Counted from the first letter of the stretch, positions 1 through 9,578 are shown. The stretch is 64,000 bases of DNA from Bacillus timonensis (GCA_020171895.1 JAIVAN010000009.1:124001-188000); one strand, 5' to 3'. Notes: generated from the letters alone by a model not told the origin. Numbers and translations: made by a program.

Positions 1-2
1 TT

Positions 3-755
3 GGACCAGAACTTGTTGTGGAAGCAAGCCAAGCTTATATTTCCATTTGCGGAGGAAATTTAAGTCCTACGATAAATGGACGTCCCGCTATAATGTGGAA
101 AACACTATCTGTGAAAAGAGGAGATGTACTTTCTTTTGGAAAGCCTCTTTGCGGCGTTAGATCATACATAGCTGTTTCTGGGGGATACCACATTGAAACC
201 ATTTTACATAGCAAATCTTATTATGAAAAAGCGAATTTAGGGGAAAGAATTGAACAAGGACAAATAATTTACAGTAATCGTTCTTCTCATAAAAGGAGAA
301 AAATAGTTCTTCCTCAAGCGCTTATCCCTCGATACGATAGGGAGATCACATTACGTGTAATCGGTGGCCCACACAAGTCAACTTTTACAGATAAATCCTT
401 TAAAGAGTTTTTTCATACTACATATACACTCGTACAAGGTGACAGAATGGGTGCACGCTTAAAAAGTAATACCCCTATCAAACATGTAGCAGGTGCGGAT
501 ATACCTTCAGAGGCAATTCCATTAGGTGGAATTCAAGTACCTAGTAATGGACAACCCATTATTTTATTAGCAGATCGACAAACAACTGGGGGATACACGA
601 GAATTGGTACAGTTATTTCCGTTGATATCTCAAAAATTGCACAACTGCCTGTTGGTGGAACGATTCAATTTGATGCATGTTCAATTGAAGATGCACACGA
701 GGCATATATTAAGAGGGAAAAGTATTTAAAATTTATGGAAATGACTACGCGATAA
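3..755 (+). CDS. pxpC: 5-oxoprolinase subunit C (biotin-dependent carboxyltransferase family), 5' partial
   Basis: The frame is open to the left edge, so the true start is outside the window; about 250 C-terminal residues are present. Sequence blocks such as CGVRSYIAVSGGYH, RVIGGPH, GDRMGARL and ADRQTTGGYTRIG are typical of the KipA/AHS2 (PxpC) family. With PxpA and PxpB this subunit opens 5-oxo-L-proline to glutamate using ATP, in the cytoplasm; in B. subtilis the same family is the KipA partner of KipI. The pxpA/pxpB neighbours would be expected to the left but cannot be seen. Assignment rests on family motifs; allophanate hydrolase subunit 2 proteins are close relatives. Confidence 0.88.
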   Translation, partial: GPELVVEASQAYISICGGNLSPTINGRPAIMWKTLSVKRGDVLSFGKPLCGVRSYIAVSGGYHIETILHSKSYYEKANLGERIEQGQIIYSNRSSHKRRKIVLPQALIPRYDREITLRVIGGPHKSTFTDKSFKEFFHTTYTLVQGDRMGARLKSNTPIKHVAGADIPSEAIPLGGIQVPSNGQPIILLADRQTTGGYTRIGTVISVDISKIAQLPVGGTIQFDACSIEDAHEAYIKREKYLKFMEMTTR

Positions 756-823
756 GTCTATGAAGAAAACTTTCCATTAATGATGACAGAGGTGTAATCA
801 ACTATTTCTTAAAGTGTATAAAA

Positions 824-859
824 ACAAGCTTGAGAATAGAAACTCTTTCTCAAGCTTGT
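824..859 (-). terminator. terminator of the small gene at 870-1172
   Basis: A perfect 13-bp stem (824-836 with 847-859) is followed on the minus strand by a T tract (plus-strand A run just before 824). It lies directly downstream of the minus-strand gene and also separates it from pxpC. Confidence 0.75.
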
Positions 860-869
860 CACACTTTGA

Positions 870-1172
870 TTACCGATTACTTAAATACACAGAAATAGCT
901 TCTTCAATATCATCTCGGTCTTGATCATCCGCTTTAATGTGATAGTGGTCTCCTTCAACCGAGCTTGAAAATGATTGAAATCCTTGTTGTTTTAAAAAAT
1001 CATCTACGTCAGACAATTTATCACTTGGGTTTGATAATGTCTTATGTCCAATCAATTCATCGTTCACAAATACTTCGTAACGATCCTCATTTATTTTAGA
1101 CCCTGCCTTTAAGTCTGAATCATCATAGGCAAACTTTCCAAATAAAATTCCATCTCCATTACCTGGCATCAT
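870..1172 (-). CDS. hypothetical acidic protein, about 100 aa
   Basis: Function not recognised. A GGAGGT Shine-Dalgarno (1177-1182) precedes two adjacent ATG codons at 1172 and 1169; the longer in-frame ATG at 1184 overlaps the ribosome site itself and is unlikely. The product is small, soluble and acidic, with no signal peptide or membrane segment. It has a beta-rich first half (FGKFAYDDSDLKAG, RYEVFVNDEL) and ends in an Asp/Glu-rich helix (DDQDRDDIEEAISVYLSNR). A strong terminator follows, so it looks monocistronic. Either ATG could be used. Confidence 0.6.
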   Translation of the reverse strand: MMPGNGDGILFGKFAYDDSDLKAGSKINEDRYEVFVNDELIGHKTLSNPSDKLSDVDDFLKQQGFQSFSSSVEGDHYHIKADDQDRDDIEEAISVYLSNR

Positions 1173-1226
1173 CGTTACCTCCATTTTAAAATCATACTTT
1201 TAATTTCTTCAAAGGAGGTAAAGAAT

Positions 1227-1262
1227 ATGAATGGTAAGTTTTCGCAACAACTTACAAGCTAA
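1227..1262 (+). CDS. micro-ORF of 11 codons with strong Shine-Dalgarno
   Basis: AAAGGAGGT at about 1211-1219 is followed at good spacing by ATG, ten sense codons (NGKFSQQLTS) and TAA, which overlaps the end of the ywdI-like gene on the other strand. It may be a real micropeptide, the decayed start of a lost gene, or chance. Nothing else supports it. Confidence 0.2.
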   Translation: MNGKFSQQLTS

Positions 1263-1537
1263 AAATCAAATAATGAATCACCATTTGCGTCATCTTCAAC
1301 AACAGCTCTAGGTCGAGACGGATGTAGTGATTGAGCAACTGGTTCGTGTTTATTTACAGCTTCTTGACGGACAGATTTGGAAGGGACGGGTTGATTCATA
1401 CCTTGCTCGAGGACTAATTCACTTAATGTATGAATGACACGTAAAGAGTCGTAGATTGAATCCTCATTACTTGCGTTCCGTGCTTTTTCTAACTCAACAG
1501 TCATTTTGTCTAATATTTTATGGACAGAGATATTCAT
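1259..1537 (-). CDS. ywdI: YwdI-like small protein (DUF5327 type)
   Basis: A 92-aa protein starting MNISVHKILDKM with a helical N-terminal half (residues 1-45) and a low-complexity, charged C-terminal half. The start is set by GAGGTGAAAAAATG. The N-terminal block resembles Bacillus YwdI, whose gene lies near ung in B. subtilis; here ung is about 2 kb away with a glucosidase gene in between. The function of YwdI is not known to me. The gene is divergent from the glucosidase gene, with 80 bp between the starts. Confidence 0.6.
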   Translation of the reverse strand: MNISVHKILDKMTVELEKARNASNEDSIYDSLRVIHTLSELVLEQGMNQPVPSKSVRQEAVNKHEPVAQSLHPSRPRAVVEDDANGDSLFDF

Positions 1538-1617
1538 TTTTTCACCTCATTTTTTCACTTACACTTGTTCATGGTATCTTATGTTCACAAGAATTTTCAA
1601 GAGGAGGACTTTTTTTA

Positions 1618-3249
1618 ATGAAGAAAACTTGGTGGAAAGAAGCCGTTGTGTATCAAGTATATTGGCGTAGTTTTTACGATACTGACGGAGATGGATACGG
1701 GGATTTACAAGGTGTTATCGAGAAGTTAGATTATATTAAAAACTTAGGCGTAGATGTCATTTGGCTAAACCCTTGTTATGAGTCACCTGATAAAGATAAT
1801 GGATATGATATTTCGGATTATTACGGAGTCATGGAAAAGGCTGGAACGATCGATACGTGGGAAACACTTCTAAAAGAAGTACACTCACGCGGAATGAAGC
1901 TCATTATGGACTTGGTTGTTAATCATACTTCTGAGCTCCACCCTTGGTTTATAGAATCCAGATCCTCAAGAGACAACCCGAAAAGAGATTGGTACATATG
2001 GAAGGACCCGGTTGATGGGAAGGAACCGAATAATTGGAGATCCTATTTCACTCCTTCTGTATGGGAATATGACGAAGTGACAAAACAGTATTATATGCAC
2101 TCCTTCGCTATCGAACAACCTGATTTAAATTGGGAAAATGCTGAAGTTCGAGAAGAAATCTATAAGATGATGAAATTTTGGTTAGACAAGGGCATTGACG
2201 GATTTAGGATGGATGTGATCAATTTATTGGCAAAAATAAAGGGATTTCCGAATGCAGAAAATCCATCGGATATAAGCTACTTGGGTAATAACCCTGGTAT
2301 CCATGATTATTTACAGGAAATGAATGAAAAAGTACTTCGTCATTATGATATTTTCACTGTAGGAGAAATACCATTTGTGACACCAAAAGATGGCCTTCTA
2401 TACGTAGGAGAAAATCGACACGAACTTCACACTTTATTCCACTTCCAAGTCGCAGATGATATGCCTTCATGGGATATAAAGCGTTATAAACAAATTCAGA
2501 AAACTTGGTATGAGGGAATGTGGGGCAAAGGTTGGAACTCTCAATTCTTAAATAATCACGATCATACAAGACAGGTCACTCGATATGGAAATGACAAACA
2601 ATATCGGGTAGAGTCAGCAAAATTGTTAGGAACAATGGTTCACACACTTCCTGGTATGCCTTATATCTTTCAAGGCGAGGAGATTGGTATGACCGGTGTT
2701 AGATTTCCATCAATAGATGATTACCATGATATTGCCATGAAAAATAAATATCGTGAAGAAGTTCAGAAAGGTAGAGATCCACAAGCGGTATTCGAGAGTC
2801 TTCTCCCATTAAGTCGTGATAATTCACGGACTCCTGTTCAATGGGACGACACAGAAAATGCCGGATTCACATCTGGAACTCCGTGGATAAAAGTAAATCC
2901 GAATTATAAAGAGATCAATGTAGAAGCGGCCCTAAAGGATCCGAATTCGGTTTACTATTATTATAAAAAACTGATTGCTCTTCGAAAGAAGAATCCAGTG
3001 ATGATTTACGGGGATTATCATGATATTTCAGAGGGCCACGAGTATATTTATGCTTATACACGAAGGCTCAATCAAGATACTCTTTTAATTGTTTTAAACC
3101 ACAGTGACGAAGAAAATACATTTGAAATACCAGAGTCTTTTAAGCAACAAAAAGGAGAGCTTTTGCTTTGTAATTATGAGGAGTGTGAGGAATTATCAAC
3201 CTCTTTAATCTTACGACCACATGAAGCAAGAATCTATTCCTTCGTTTAA
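1618..3249 (+). CDS. malL: oligo-1,6-glucosidase / alpha-glucosidase (GH13)
   Basis: A 543-aa cytoplasmic GH13 enzyme hydrolysing short alpha-glucosides from the non-reducing end. The start is the ATG at 1618 behind GAGGAGG; the frame is open further upstream but without a ribosome site. Catalytic residues read as Asp199 (GFRMDV), Glu250 (TVGE) and Asp315 (NNHDH), and conserved His103 is in VNHT. Residue 200 after the nucleophile is Val, the residue associated with alpha-1,6 (isomaltose-type) specificity in this family; the second copy at 19058-20722 has Ala there. No transporter gene is adjacent. No cre site is visible in the short upstream region. Confidence 0.9.
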   Translation: MKKTWWKEAVVYQVYWRSFYDTDGDGYGDLQGVIEKLDYIKNLGVDVIWLNPCYESPDKDNGYDISDYYGVMEKAGTIDTWETLLKEVHSRGMKLIMDLVVNHTSELHPWFIESRSSRDNPKRDWYIWKDPVDGKEPNNWRSYFTPSVWEYDEVTKQYYMHSFAIEQPDLNWENAEVREEIYKMMKFWLDKGIDGFRMDVINLLAKIKGFPNAENPSDISYLGNNPGIHDYLQEMNEKVLRHYDIFTVGEIPFVTPKDGLLYVGENRHELHTLFHFQVADDMPSWDIKRYKQIQKTWYEGMWGKGWNSQFLNNHDHTRQVTRYGNDKQYRVESAKLLGTMVHTLPGMPYIFQGEEIGMTGVRFPSIDDYHDIAMKNKYREEVQKGRDPQAVFESLLPLSRDNSRTPVQWDDTENAGFTSGTPWIKVNPNYKEINVEAALKDPNSVYYYYKKLIALRKKNPVMIYGDYHDISEGHEYIYAYTRRLNQDTLLIVLNHSDEENTFEIPESFKQQKGELLLCNYEECEELSTSLILRPHEARIYSFV

Positions 3250-3255
3250 AACTAA

Positions 3256-3285
3256 AGTTTGGCATAGTTGGATCTGTGCCAAACT
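3256..3285 (+). terminator. hairpin after malL
   Basis: A 9-bp perfect stem AGTTTGGCA/TGCCAAACT lies just after the stop codon; the following T tract is weak (CTTACCATTTT). It is probably a terminator, perhaps serving both converging units. Confidence 0.55.
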
Positions 3286-3294
3286 CTTACCATT

Positions 3295-3480
3295 TTAACC
3301 TTTTGACTTTGCCTCAAATTTCATACATTCTCTTCCTGATGATCGAAGGACTGCAATAGAAGGCATTAACGTAGTTTTAAATTGAAAGGCCCGACAACCC
3401 CTCGGCGATTTGGGGTCCCATGTTGTATAAAAGTACTTACATTGAAAGCAGTTAATTTTCTTATTAGCCAATCCGATCAC
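3295..3480 (-). CDS. small Cys-rich protein, putative metal-binding, downstream of ung
   Basis: A 61-aa protein starting at a GTG 12 nt after the ung stop (ribosome site GAGAGGAA), so translationally linked to ung. Four cysteines are arranged as CFQC...GC...C, with a conserved-looking core YFYTTWDPKSPRGCRAFQFK and SSGRECMKF. This resembles a small uncharacterised zinc-ribbon-like family found in many bacteria; I cannot name it. Linkage to ung suggests, but does not show, a nucleic-acid-related role. Confidence 0.65.
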   Translation of the reverse strand: MIGLANKKINCFQCKYFYTTWDPKSPRGCRAFQFKTTLMPSIAVLRSSGRECMKFEAKSKG

Positions 3481-3492
3481 TTCCTCTCCGCA

Positions 3493-4179
3493 TCAATTCT
3501 CTTCTAGTATTCTTTCTATCTGCCAGTCTATTTCACAATCTCCTATTTTTGCTAGAAAAGCATTCGTTTTCGAAAAGTGTGCATTTCCGAAGAACCCGCG
3601 ATATGCAGAAAGAGGGCTAGGATGTGGAGAAGTTAGGATAAAATGATTGGGCGAAGTAATGAATTTCGTTTTCGTTATTGCATTCTTTCCCCAAAGTAAA
3701 AAAACGATTGGTTTTTTTCTTACGTTTAACTTTCTTATCACTTCATCTGTGAATATCTCCCATCCGATACCTTGATGAGAGTTTGCCTTTCCCTCTTCTA
3801 CAGTAAGAACAGTATTAAGAAGTAATACTCCTTGATTTGCCCACTTCTCTAAATCCCCATGGTTTGGTACGTAACATCCAACATCATTGTTCAACTCTTT
3901 AAAAATATTGTTCAGAGAAGGAGGGAGGGGTACACCCTCGTCTACCGAAAAACTTAAGCCGTTCGCTTGGTTTGGTCTATGATAAGGATCTTGTCCAAGA
4001 ATGACGACCTTTACATCTTCGTAATCCGTTAATTGTAGTGCACGAAAAATGTTTTGTTTGTCTGGAAAAATCGTTTTTGTCTGATATTCTTCCTCTAAGA
4101 ATGAAGTTAACTTCTTATAATATTCCTTTTGAAACTCAGCTCTAAGAAGATTACCCCACTTATTCTCTAGTTGAACCAT
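3493..4179 (-). CDS. ung: uracil-DNA glycosylase
   Basis: A 228-aa family-1 UDG that removes uracil from DNA to begin base-excision repair. Key motifs are the water-activating loop GQDPYH at 62-67 (catalytic Asp64) and the leucine-intercalation/His loop HPSPLSAYRG near residue 187. Length is normal for Bacillus Ung. It heads a two-gene unit with the small Cys-rich gene. Confidence 0.95.
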   Translation of the reverse strand: MVQLENKWGNLLRAEFQKEYYKKLTSFLEEEYQTKTIFPDKQNIFRALQLTDYEDVKVVILGQDPYHRPNQANGLSFSVDEGVPLPPSLNNIFKELNNDVGCYVPNHGDLEKWANQGVLLLNTVLTVEEGKANSHQGIGWEIFTDEVIRKLNVRKKPIVFLLWGKNAITKTKFITSPNHFILTSPHPSPLSAYRGFFGNAHFSKTNAFLAKIGDCEIDWQIERILEEN

Positions 4180-4263
4180 ACATGAACCTCATCTTTTTTC
4201 TTATATCCTATCATAAGAACGTAATTTGGAAAATAACAACCAGCGTTTACCTTTCTAGGAAAA

Positions 4264-4286
4264 ACTGTATTAATGTTTTTTACAGT
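4264..4286. promoter_or_regulatory. inverted repeat ACTGTA-N11-TACAGT upstream of pflB
   Basis: Perfect 6-bp arms at 4264-4269 and 4281-4286 lie in the 280-bp AT-rich region between ung and pflB. It could be an operator, but no regulator is identified. TTCACAA and GTCACAA half-site-like words at 4324-4341 are direct, not inverted, so I do not call an Fnr or Rex site. Nothing else was recognised in this region. Confidence 0.25.
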
Positions 4287-4459
4287 ACGACCAATACAGA
4301 ACAACCTCATATTTATAAGTACTTTCACAAAAATGTCACAAGCAGTTCATATAATTGTCAAGACCTTCTGAAATTTATCACCTCTTTTCATAGTATGCTA
4401 TTTATAGAACAAATTATCTTTTGATATTCAACTGTTATATATACAAGGAGGAATTTAAT

Positions 4460-6685
4460 ATGAAACAGTGGGAAGGTTTTAAAACAGGGAAATGGAGAAA
4501 TTCAATTGATGTAAGAGATTTTATTTTATCAAACGTTACTGTTTATCATGGTGATGAAGCATTCCTCGCTGATTCAACAGACCACACAAAAAGCTTATGG
4601 AAAACTGTGATGGACCTTACAGACATGGAACGTCAAAATGGTGGAGTATTAGAAATGGATACCGAGATTGTGTCTACCATTACATCACATGAGCCTGGAT
4701 ACTTAAACAAAGAGATTGAACGTATAGTAGGTGTGCAGACAGACAAACCTTTTAAAAGGTCCCTCCAGCCCTTTGGCGGAATAAGAATGGCCGAACAAGC
4801 CTGCGAGTCCTATGGTTATACAGTAGATAAAGACATTTCTACTATATTTAATCACTACAGAAAAACTCATAATCAAGGCGTGTTTGATGCCTATACCGAT
4901 GAAATGAAAGCAGCAAGAAAAGCAGGAATTATTACAGGTTTACCTGATGCTTATGGGCGCGGGAGAATCATCGGTGATTATCGAAGAGTAGCTTTATATG
5001 GTGTAGATCGATTAATTGCTGAAAAACAGCAGGATTTAGCTGATTTCGGTAAGGCCATGACAGAGGATACAATTCGCCTTCGTGAAGAAATCTCTGAACA
5101 AATTAGAGCATTACACGAATTAAAGTCACTAGCTACTAGCTATGGTTTTGATATTGCGCTACCAGCAAGCAATGCACAAGAGGCATTTCAGTGGTTATAT
5201 TTTGGATACTTAGCAGCCATTAAAGAACAAAATGGGGCAGCAATGAGTCTTGGTAGAACATCAACTTTCTTAGATATTTATATTGAACGCGACTTACAAA
5301 TGGGCACTCTGAATGAAGAAGCAGCACAAGAGCTAGTCGATCATTTCATCATGAAGCTTCGTCTCGTGAAATTTGCTAGAACTCCAGATTATAACGAATT
5401 ATTTAGCGGAGACCCTACTTGGGTAACAGAAGCGATTGGAGGAGTAGCAATTGATGGTCGACCTTTACTGACTAAAAACTCATTCCGATTCCTTCATACC
5501 TTAGATAACTTAGGTCCAGCTCCTGAGCCAAATTTAACAGTCCTATGGTCATCTAAATTACCAGAAGCATTTAAAAAATATTGCGCAAGCATGTCCATCA
5601 AAACAAGTTCCATTCAATACGAAAATGACGATATTATGCGCGAGAGGTATGGAGATGATTACGGAATTGCCTGCTGTGTTTCAGCAATGGAAATAGGAAA
5701 GCAAATGCAGTTTTTTGGCGCCCGAGCAAACCTTGCAAAAGCACTTTTATATGCGATAAATGGTGGCGTTGACGAGAAACTAAAGGTTCAAGTAGCACCA
5801 GCATTTAACCCTATAAAATCAGAATACTTAACCTACGAAGAAGTCATGATGAAATACGAACTTGTTATGGATTGGTTAGCAGAACTATATATTAATACAT
5901 TGAACATTATCCACTATATGCATGACAAGTACTCATATGAACGAATTGAAATGGCTCTTCACGATTCAACCATTTTACGTACAATGGCTACTGGTATTGC
6001 AGGGCTATCGGTTGTTGCTGATTCTTTAAGTGCCATTAAATACGCAAAGGTGAAAACCATTCGAGATGAAAATGGTTTAGTGATTGATTATGAAATCGAG
6101 GGAGATTTCCCTAAATATGGAAACAATGATGAACGAGTTGACCAATTAGCAGTCGACTTAGTCAAAAAGTTTATGACCAAACTTAAGAAGCATCAAACAT
6201 ACCGGAATTCTCTTCATACGATGTCGATATTAACTATCACTTCAAACGTTGTTTATGGGAAAAAGACTGGAAATACACCAGACGGAAGAAGAGCAGGCGA
6301 ACCATTTGCTCCAGGTGCAAATCCTCTACACGGAAGAGATACAAAAGGGGCACTAGCTTCATTAAGCTCCGTTGCAAAACTACCATACGATTCTGCACTT
6401 GATGGAATATCAAATACGTTTTCAATTGTACCTAAAGCATTAGGAAAAGACGAAGAAACTCAGATTACTAACTTAGTTGCTATATTAGATGGTTACACAA
6501 TTAAAGAGGGGCATCATTTAAACATCAATGTCTTCAATCGGGAAACACTACTTGATGCAATGGAACACCCTGAGAAATATCCACAGCTAACGATAAGAGT
6601 ATCAGGTTATGCTGTAAACTTTATTAAGCTAACACGTGAACAACAAATTGATGTCATTAATCGGACATTCCATGATAACCTATAA
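4460..6685 (+). CDS. pflB: pyruvate formate-lyase (formate C-acetyltransferase)
   Basis: A 741-aa glycyl-radical enzyme converting pyruvate and CoA to acetyl-CoA and formate in anaerobic fermentation. The start is ATG 4460 with AAGGAGG; an upstream ATG at 4421 has no ribosome site. Active-site Cys405-Cys406 lie in [13 protein letters not shown] and the radical glycine is Gly716 in RVSGYAV near the C terminus. The activating-enzyme gene follows after about 190 bp that contains a paired element. Oxygen-sensitive activity and regulation by fermentation state are known for the family; no regulator site is certain here. Confidence 0.97.
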   Translation: MKQWEGFKTGKWRNSIDVRDFILSNVTVYHGDEAFLADSTDHTKSLWKTVMDLTDMERQNGGVLEMDTEIVSTITSHEPGYLNKEIERIVGVQTDKPFKRSLQPFGGIRMAEQACESYGYTVDKDISTIFNHYRKTHNQGVFDAYTDEMKAARKAGIITGLPDAYGRGRIIGDYRRVALYGVDRLIAEKQQDLADFGKAMTEDTIRLREEISEQIRALHELKSLATSYGFDIALPASNAQEAFQWLYFGYLAAIKEQNGAAMSLGRTSTFLDIYIERDLQMGTLNEEAAQELVDHFIMKLRLVKFARTPDYNELFSGDPTWVTEAIGGVAIDGRPLLTKNSFRFLHTLDNLGPAPEPNLTVLWSSKLPEAFKKYCASMSIKTSSIQYENDDIMRERYGDDYGIACCVSAMEIGKQMQFFGARANLAKALLYAINGGVDEKLKVQVAPAFNPIKSEYLTYEEVMMKYELVMDWLAELYINTLNIIHYMHDKYSYERIEMALHDSTILRTMATGIAGLSVVADSLSAIKYAKVKTIRDENGLVIDYEIEGDFPKYGNNDERVDQLAVDLVKKFMTKLKKHQTYRNSLHTMSILTITSNVVYGKKTGNTPDGRRAGEPFAPGANPLHGRDTKGALASLSSVAKLPYDSALDGISNTFSIVPKALGKDEETQITNLVAILDGYTIKEGHHLNINVFNRETLLDAMEHPEKYPQLTIRVSGYAVNFIKLTREQQIDVINRTFHDNL

Positions 6686-6706
6686 TATCCAATAAGCTAT
6701 CATATT

Positions 6707-6781
6707 TTCGCTAAAATCCCTGTGACTACAGGAATTGAAACCGATTTGAATCCAGTAAATTAAAAAGTGGATTTTAGCGAA
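6707..6781 (+). other. long-range paired element between pflB and pflA
   Basis: The 13-nt word TTCGCTAAAATCC (6707-6719) has its exact reverse complement at 6769-6781, enclosing 49 nt with a small hairpin CCTGT-GACT-ACAGG. There is no T tract, so it is not a simple terminator. In the pflBA mRNA it would form a closed structured domain, possibly affecting processing, stability or the PflB:PflA ratio. Confidence 0.5.
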
Positions 6782-6876
6782 TCCCACATAGAGATTTTAA
6801 CTAACTACGGTTATTATTCAAGGAATGTGCGTTTTACACTTCCCTCTTGTTCATGGTTAGTAGGAGGTCATTTAGC

Positions 6877-7605
6877 ATGAAAGGTAGAATTCACTCAGTC
6901 GAAACATGCGGAACTGTTGATGGGCCAGGACTAAGATATATTGTCTTTACTCAAGGCTGCTTATTACGGTGCGCGTATTGTCACAATCCAGACACTTGGG
7001 ACCAGAATAACGGGAAGGAGATTTCTGTAGACGAAATCATTGAAGATCTTAAAGCGTATTTACCATTTATAAAAGCTTCAAATGGTGGGATTACCGTCAG
7101 TGGTGGTGAACCACTTTTGCAGCTTGATTTTCTCTATCACCTGTTCAAGGCATGTAAGGAGCTAGGTATTCACACCGCCATCGATACTTCAGGAGGATGC
7201 TTTCATGAAGACGAGATTTTTTTACAGAAATTAAGCCGTGTTCTTGCACTTACTGATTTAGTACTACTCGATATTAAACAAATCAATAGCGACAAGCATA
7301 AAAGGCTAACAGGTAAACAAAACGGACATATTCTATCCTTTGCCAGATTATTATCAAAAAAAGAGGTACCTGTCTGGATACGTCATGTTCTTGTTCCAGG
7401 TCTAACTGATTCTGTTGATGACCTTCAGCAGCTACGTCTGTTTATTGATGGTCTTCCAAATGTCGAAAAGGTAGAGATTCTTCCTTATCATCAGCTAGGT
7501 GTATATAAATGGCATGCACTTGGTTTATCTTATCCACTAGAACACGTTTCTCCCCCAACTGAGGAACAAGTTCTTAAAGCTAGTAATATATTAATAAAGG
7601 CCTAA
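6877..7605 (+). CDS. pflA: pyruvate formate-lyase activating enzyme (radical SAM)
   Basis: A 242-aa radical SAM enzyme that installs the glycyl radical on PflB. The [4Fe-4S] motif is Cys28-x3-Cys32-x2-Cys35 in CLLRCAYC, and the SAM-binding GGE is in SGGEPL. The start is ATG 6877 behind AGGAGGT; an upstream in-frame ATG lacks a site. The stop codon lies inside the terminator stem. Confidence 0.95.
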   Translation: MKGRIHSVETCGTVDGPGLRYIVFTQGCLLRCAYCHNPDTWDQNNGKEISVDEIIEDLKAYLPFIKASNGGITVSGGEPLLQLDFLYHLFKACKELGIHTAIDTSGGCFHEDEIFLQKLSRVLALTDLVLLDIKQINSDKHKRLTGKQNGHILSFARLLSKKEVPVWIRHVLVPGLTDSVDDLQQLRLFIDGLPNVEKVEILPYHQLGVYKWHALGLSYPLEHVSPPTEEQVLKASNILIKA

Positions 7606-7629
7606 TTTCAATCATGAAATTAGGCCTTT
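7596..7629 (+). terminator. pflBA terminator
   Basis: A perfect 14-bp stem (7596-7609 with 7616-7629) with a 6-nt loop and a T-rich tail. The pflA stop codon is inside the 5' arm. Confidence 0.85.
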
Positions 7630-7650
7630 ATTTCTTTAAGAATAAAATGG

Positions 7651-7670
7651 AAAAACCCCCAAAATGGGGG
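7651..7670 (-). terminator. terminator of the HU gene
   Basis: CCCCC-loop-GGGGG (7656-7660/7666-7670) is followed on the minus strand by five T residues (plus-strand A run 7651-7655). Confidence 0.8.
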
Positions 7671-7692
7671 CATCAACTCCGGCTGATACTAA

Positions 7693-7965
7693 TTAGTTTA
7701 CAGCGTCTTTAAGTGCTTTTCCTGGTTTAAATGCAGGAACTTTACTAGCTGCAATCTCAATTTCTTCACCAGTTTGTGGATTACGTCCTTTACGAGCTGC
7801 ACGCTCACGAACTTCAAAGTTACCAAAGCCAATTAATTGAACTTTGTCACCATCTTTTAAAGCGTTTTGAATTGCTTCAAATACAGCGTCAACTGCTTTT
7901 GTTGCATCTTTTTTTGATAGTTCTGAGCTTTCAGCTACTGCACTAATTAATTCTGTTTTGTTCAT
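7693..7965 (-). CDS. hup: HU family DNA-binding protein
   Basis: A 90-aa nucleoid protein. The start is the ATG at 7965 with GGAGAGGAG upstream; the longer frame from 7992 begins with the ribosome site and does not fit the family. It shows the HU signature [20 protein letters not shown] and the N-terminal [12 protein letters not shown]. It bends and compacts DNA as a dimer. It is isolated, with its own terminator, and divergent from the spore-protein gene across a 268-bp AT-rich region in which I recognise nothing firm. Confidence 0.95.
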   Translation of the reverse strand: MNKTELISAVAESSELSKKDATKAVDAVFEAIQNALKDGDKVQLIGFGNFEVRERAARKGRNPQTGEEIEIAASKVPAFKPGKALKDAVN

Positions 7966-8233
7966 AGTATCTTTCTCCTCTCCATTTAACACATATTCTT
8001 TTTACCACGATTTTCATAGGATAGCAACTATTAGTTGATTTTTCCCTACTAATCTTGTGGTTTAAATGTTTACATCACTAGATTAGCCAATTTATCAAGG
8101 TTTTAAAACAGTTTTCACAAATTTTTTTAATAGAATTGCTTATTTTTTTCATTTTTCGCTTCATTTTTCTTTTTTTCACATAAAACAAGGACAAACTATA
8201 ATAAAATTCTTTTATTACGAGAGAGGGAAGTAG

Positions 8234-8494
8234 ATGAAAAATGACAACATGCAAACAAAAGAAATGATGAAGAAACTAAAGGCTTCTGTTATGCGTAAAA
8301 GAGGGTATAAGGTAACTACGGGGCAAGATGTAAAATATGAAGTAGCAAAGGAATTAGGAGTCTTATTAAAAGAGCGTGATAACGGAGAGTTAACTTCTAA
8401 GGAAGCTGGAAAAGTGGGAGGGAAAATAGGAGGTAGTATGGTCAAGGATATGGTTAACCTTGCTAAGCAATCCCTGAATAAAAATATAGAATAA
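8234..8494 (+). CDS. small acid-soluble spore protein, alpha/beta type
   Basis: An 86-aa protein with the family core KYEVAKELGV, matching the GPR protease cleavage context, and the conserved GKVGGKIGGSMVKDMV helix. Proteins of this type coat and protect DNA in the dormant spore and are degraded at germination. The N terminus is longer and more basic (KKLKASVMRKRGYK) than in classical SspA/B. A GAGAGGGAAG ribosome site precedes ATG 8234. A forespore sigma promoter is expected but I could not identify one with confidence. Confidence 0.85.
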   Translation: MKNDNMQTKEMMKKLKASVMRKRGYKVTTGQDVKYEVAKELGVLLKERDNGELTSKEAGKVGGKIGGSMVKDMVNLAKQSLNKNIE

Positions 8495-8577
8495 AGGAAG
8501 TTGTAGCAACCACCTTTTTCTATACTCAATTATTCTTATAGGATATAATGGTTTTAAAACAAAAGGGTGGTTTTCAT

Positions 8578-9504
8578 ATGCAACCAAAAATTTATATCAT
8601 TCACGAAAATGATGAATGGACTGCTCCACTAATCAACCATCTAGAACAACTAGGATGTCCTTATGAGAGCTGGTTTATTTCTGAAGGGAACTTGAATCTA
8701 ACAGAAGATCCACCTGCTGGTGTCTTCTATAATCGGATGAGCGCTTCTTCACATACGCGTGGTCATCGATATTCACCAGAGTACACAGCTTCTGTTTTAG
8801 GTTGGCTAGAATCTCATCATAGAACCGTACTAAATAAAAGTAGAGCTCTTCAACTTGAAATTAGTAAAGTTCTCCAATACACCTCGTTACAAGCACACGG
8901 CATTCAATCACCAAAAACCATTGCTTGTATCGGCAAAGATCATATTCTAAATGCAGCAAAAAGTATGAATGGTCCTTTTATAACAAAACATAACCGTGCA
9001 GGTAAAGGCTTAGGAGTCCAACTTTTCCAAACAACAGAAGCACTACAGAACTATGTAAATAGTGACGATTTCGAAGATTCTATTGATGGTATTACTTTGA
9101 TTCAAGAGTATATCCAATCTACAGATTCAACGATAACGAGATGTGAATTCATTGACGGTAAGTTTTTATATGCCGTTCAGGTTGATACAAGCGAAGGATT
9201 TGAGTTGTGCCCTGCAGATGTGTGTCAAATTGGTGATTCTTATTGTCCAACAACAGAACCTAAAGCAAAATTTACAATTTTAAAAGATTTCAACGATCCT
9301 ATTATCGGAAAGTATGAACGTTTTTTAATAAACAATGACATCCACTTTGCTGGAATAGAATTTATTAAGGATAAGGACGGTATCATCTATACGTATGATG
9401 TCAATACAAACACAAATTACAATGCAGAAGCAGAGCAAAGAGCAGGCATATTCGGAATGAAAGCCATTGCTGAAACCCTAAAAGGTAAGTTATCTTCACT
9501 GTAA
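8578..9504 (+). CDS. RimK-like ATP-grasp ligase family protein
   Basis: A 308-aa protein starting at ATG 8578 (AAAGGGTGG upstream). An N-terminal pre-ATP-grasp Rossmann-like part is followed by an ATP-grasp fold: FITKHNRAGKGLGVQLF (P-loop-like lysine/glycine segment), LIQEYIQSTDSTITRCEF and the metal-binding end YTYDVNTNTNYN. Such enzymes join a carboxylate to an amine or thiol via acyl phosphate. Substrate unknown; no partner genes adjoin. Cytoplasmic. Confidence 0.75.
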   Translation: MQPKIYIIHENDEWTAPLINHLEQLGCPYESWFISEGNLNLTEDPPAGVFYNRMSASSHTRGHRYSPEYTASVLGWLESHHRTVLNKSRALQLEISKVLQYTSLQAHGIQSPKTIACIGKDHILNAAKSMNGPFITKHNRAGKGLGVQLFQTTEALQNYVNSDDFEDSIDGITLIQEYIQSTDSTITRCEFIDGKFLYAVQVDTSEGFELCPADVCQIGDSYCPTTEPKAKFTILKDFNDPIIGKYERFLINNDIHFAGIEFIKDKDGIIYTYDVNTNTNYNAEAEQRAGIFGMKAIAETLKGKLSSL

Positions 9505-9510
9505 AAATTA

Positions 9511-9546
9511 ATGAGGCCGTTAGCTGTTAACGACCTCATCATTTTT
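9511..9546 (+). terminator. terminator after the ATP-grasp gene
   Basis: Stem ATGAGG-C-CGTTA / TAACG-A-CCTCAT (9511-9522 with 9528-9539) followed by a T run. Confidence 0.8.
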
Positions 9547-9578
9547 ATCATCGTATTGTTACCATTATTCATAAAAAA

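Noticed and set aside
4324-4341. Fnr/Rex-like TCACAA words upstream of pflB
   Set aside because: The two words are direct repeats; no inverted TGTGA-N6-TCACA or TTGTGA-N6-TCACAA arrangement is present.
4182-4424. 80-codon plus-strand frame between ung and pflB
   Set aside because: No Shine-Dalgarno, AT-rich random-looking product, and it occupies the promoter region of pflB.
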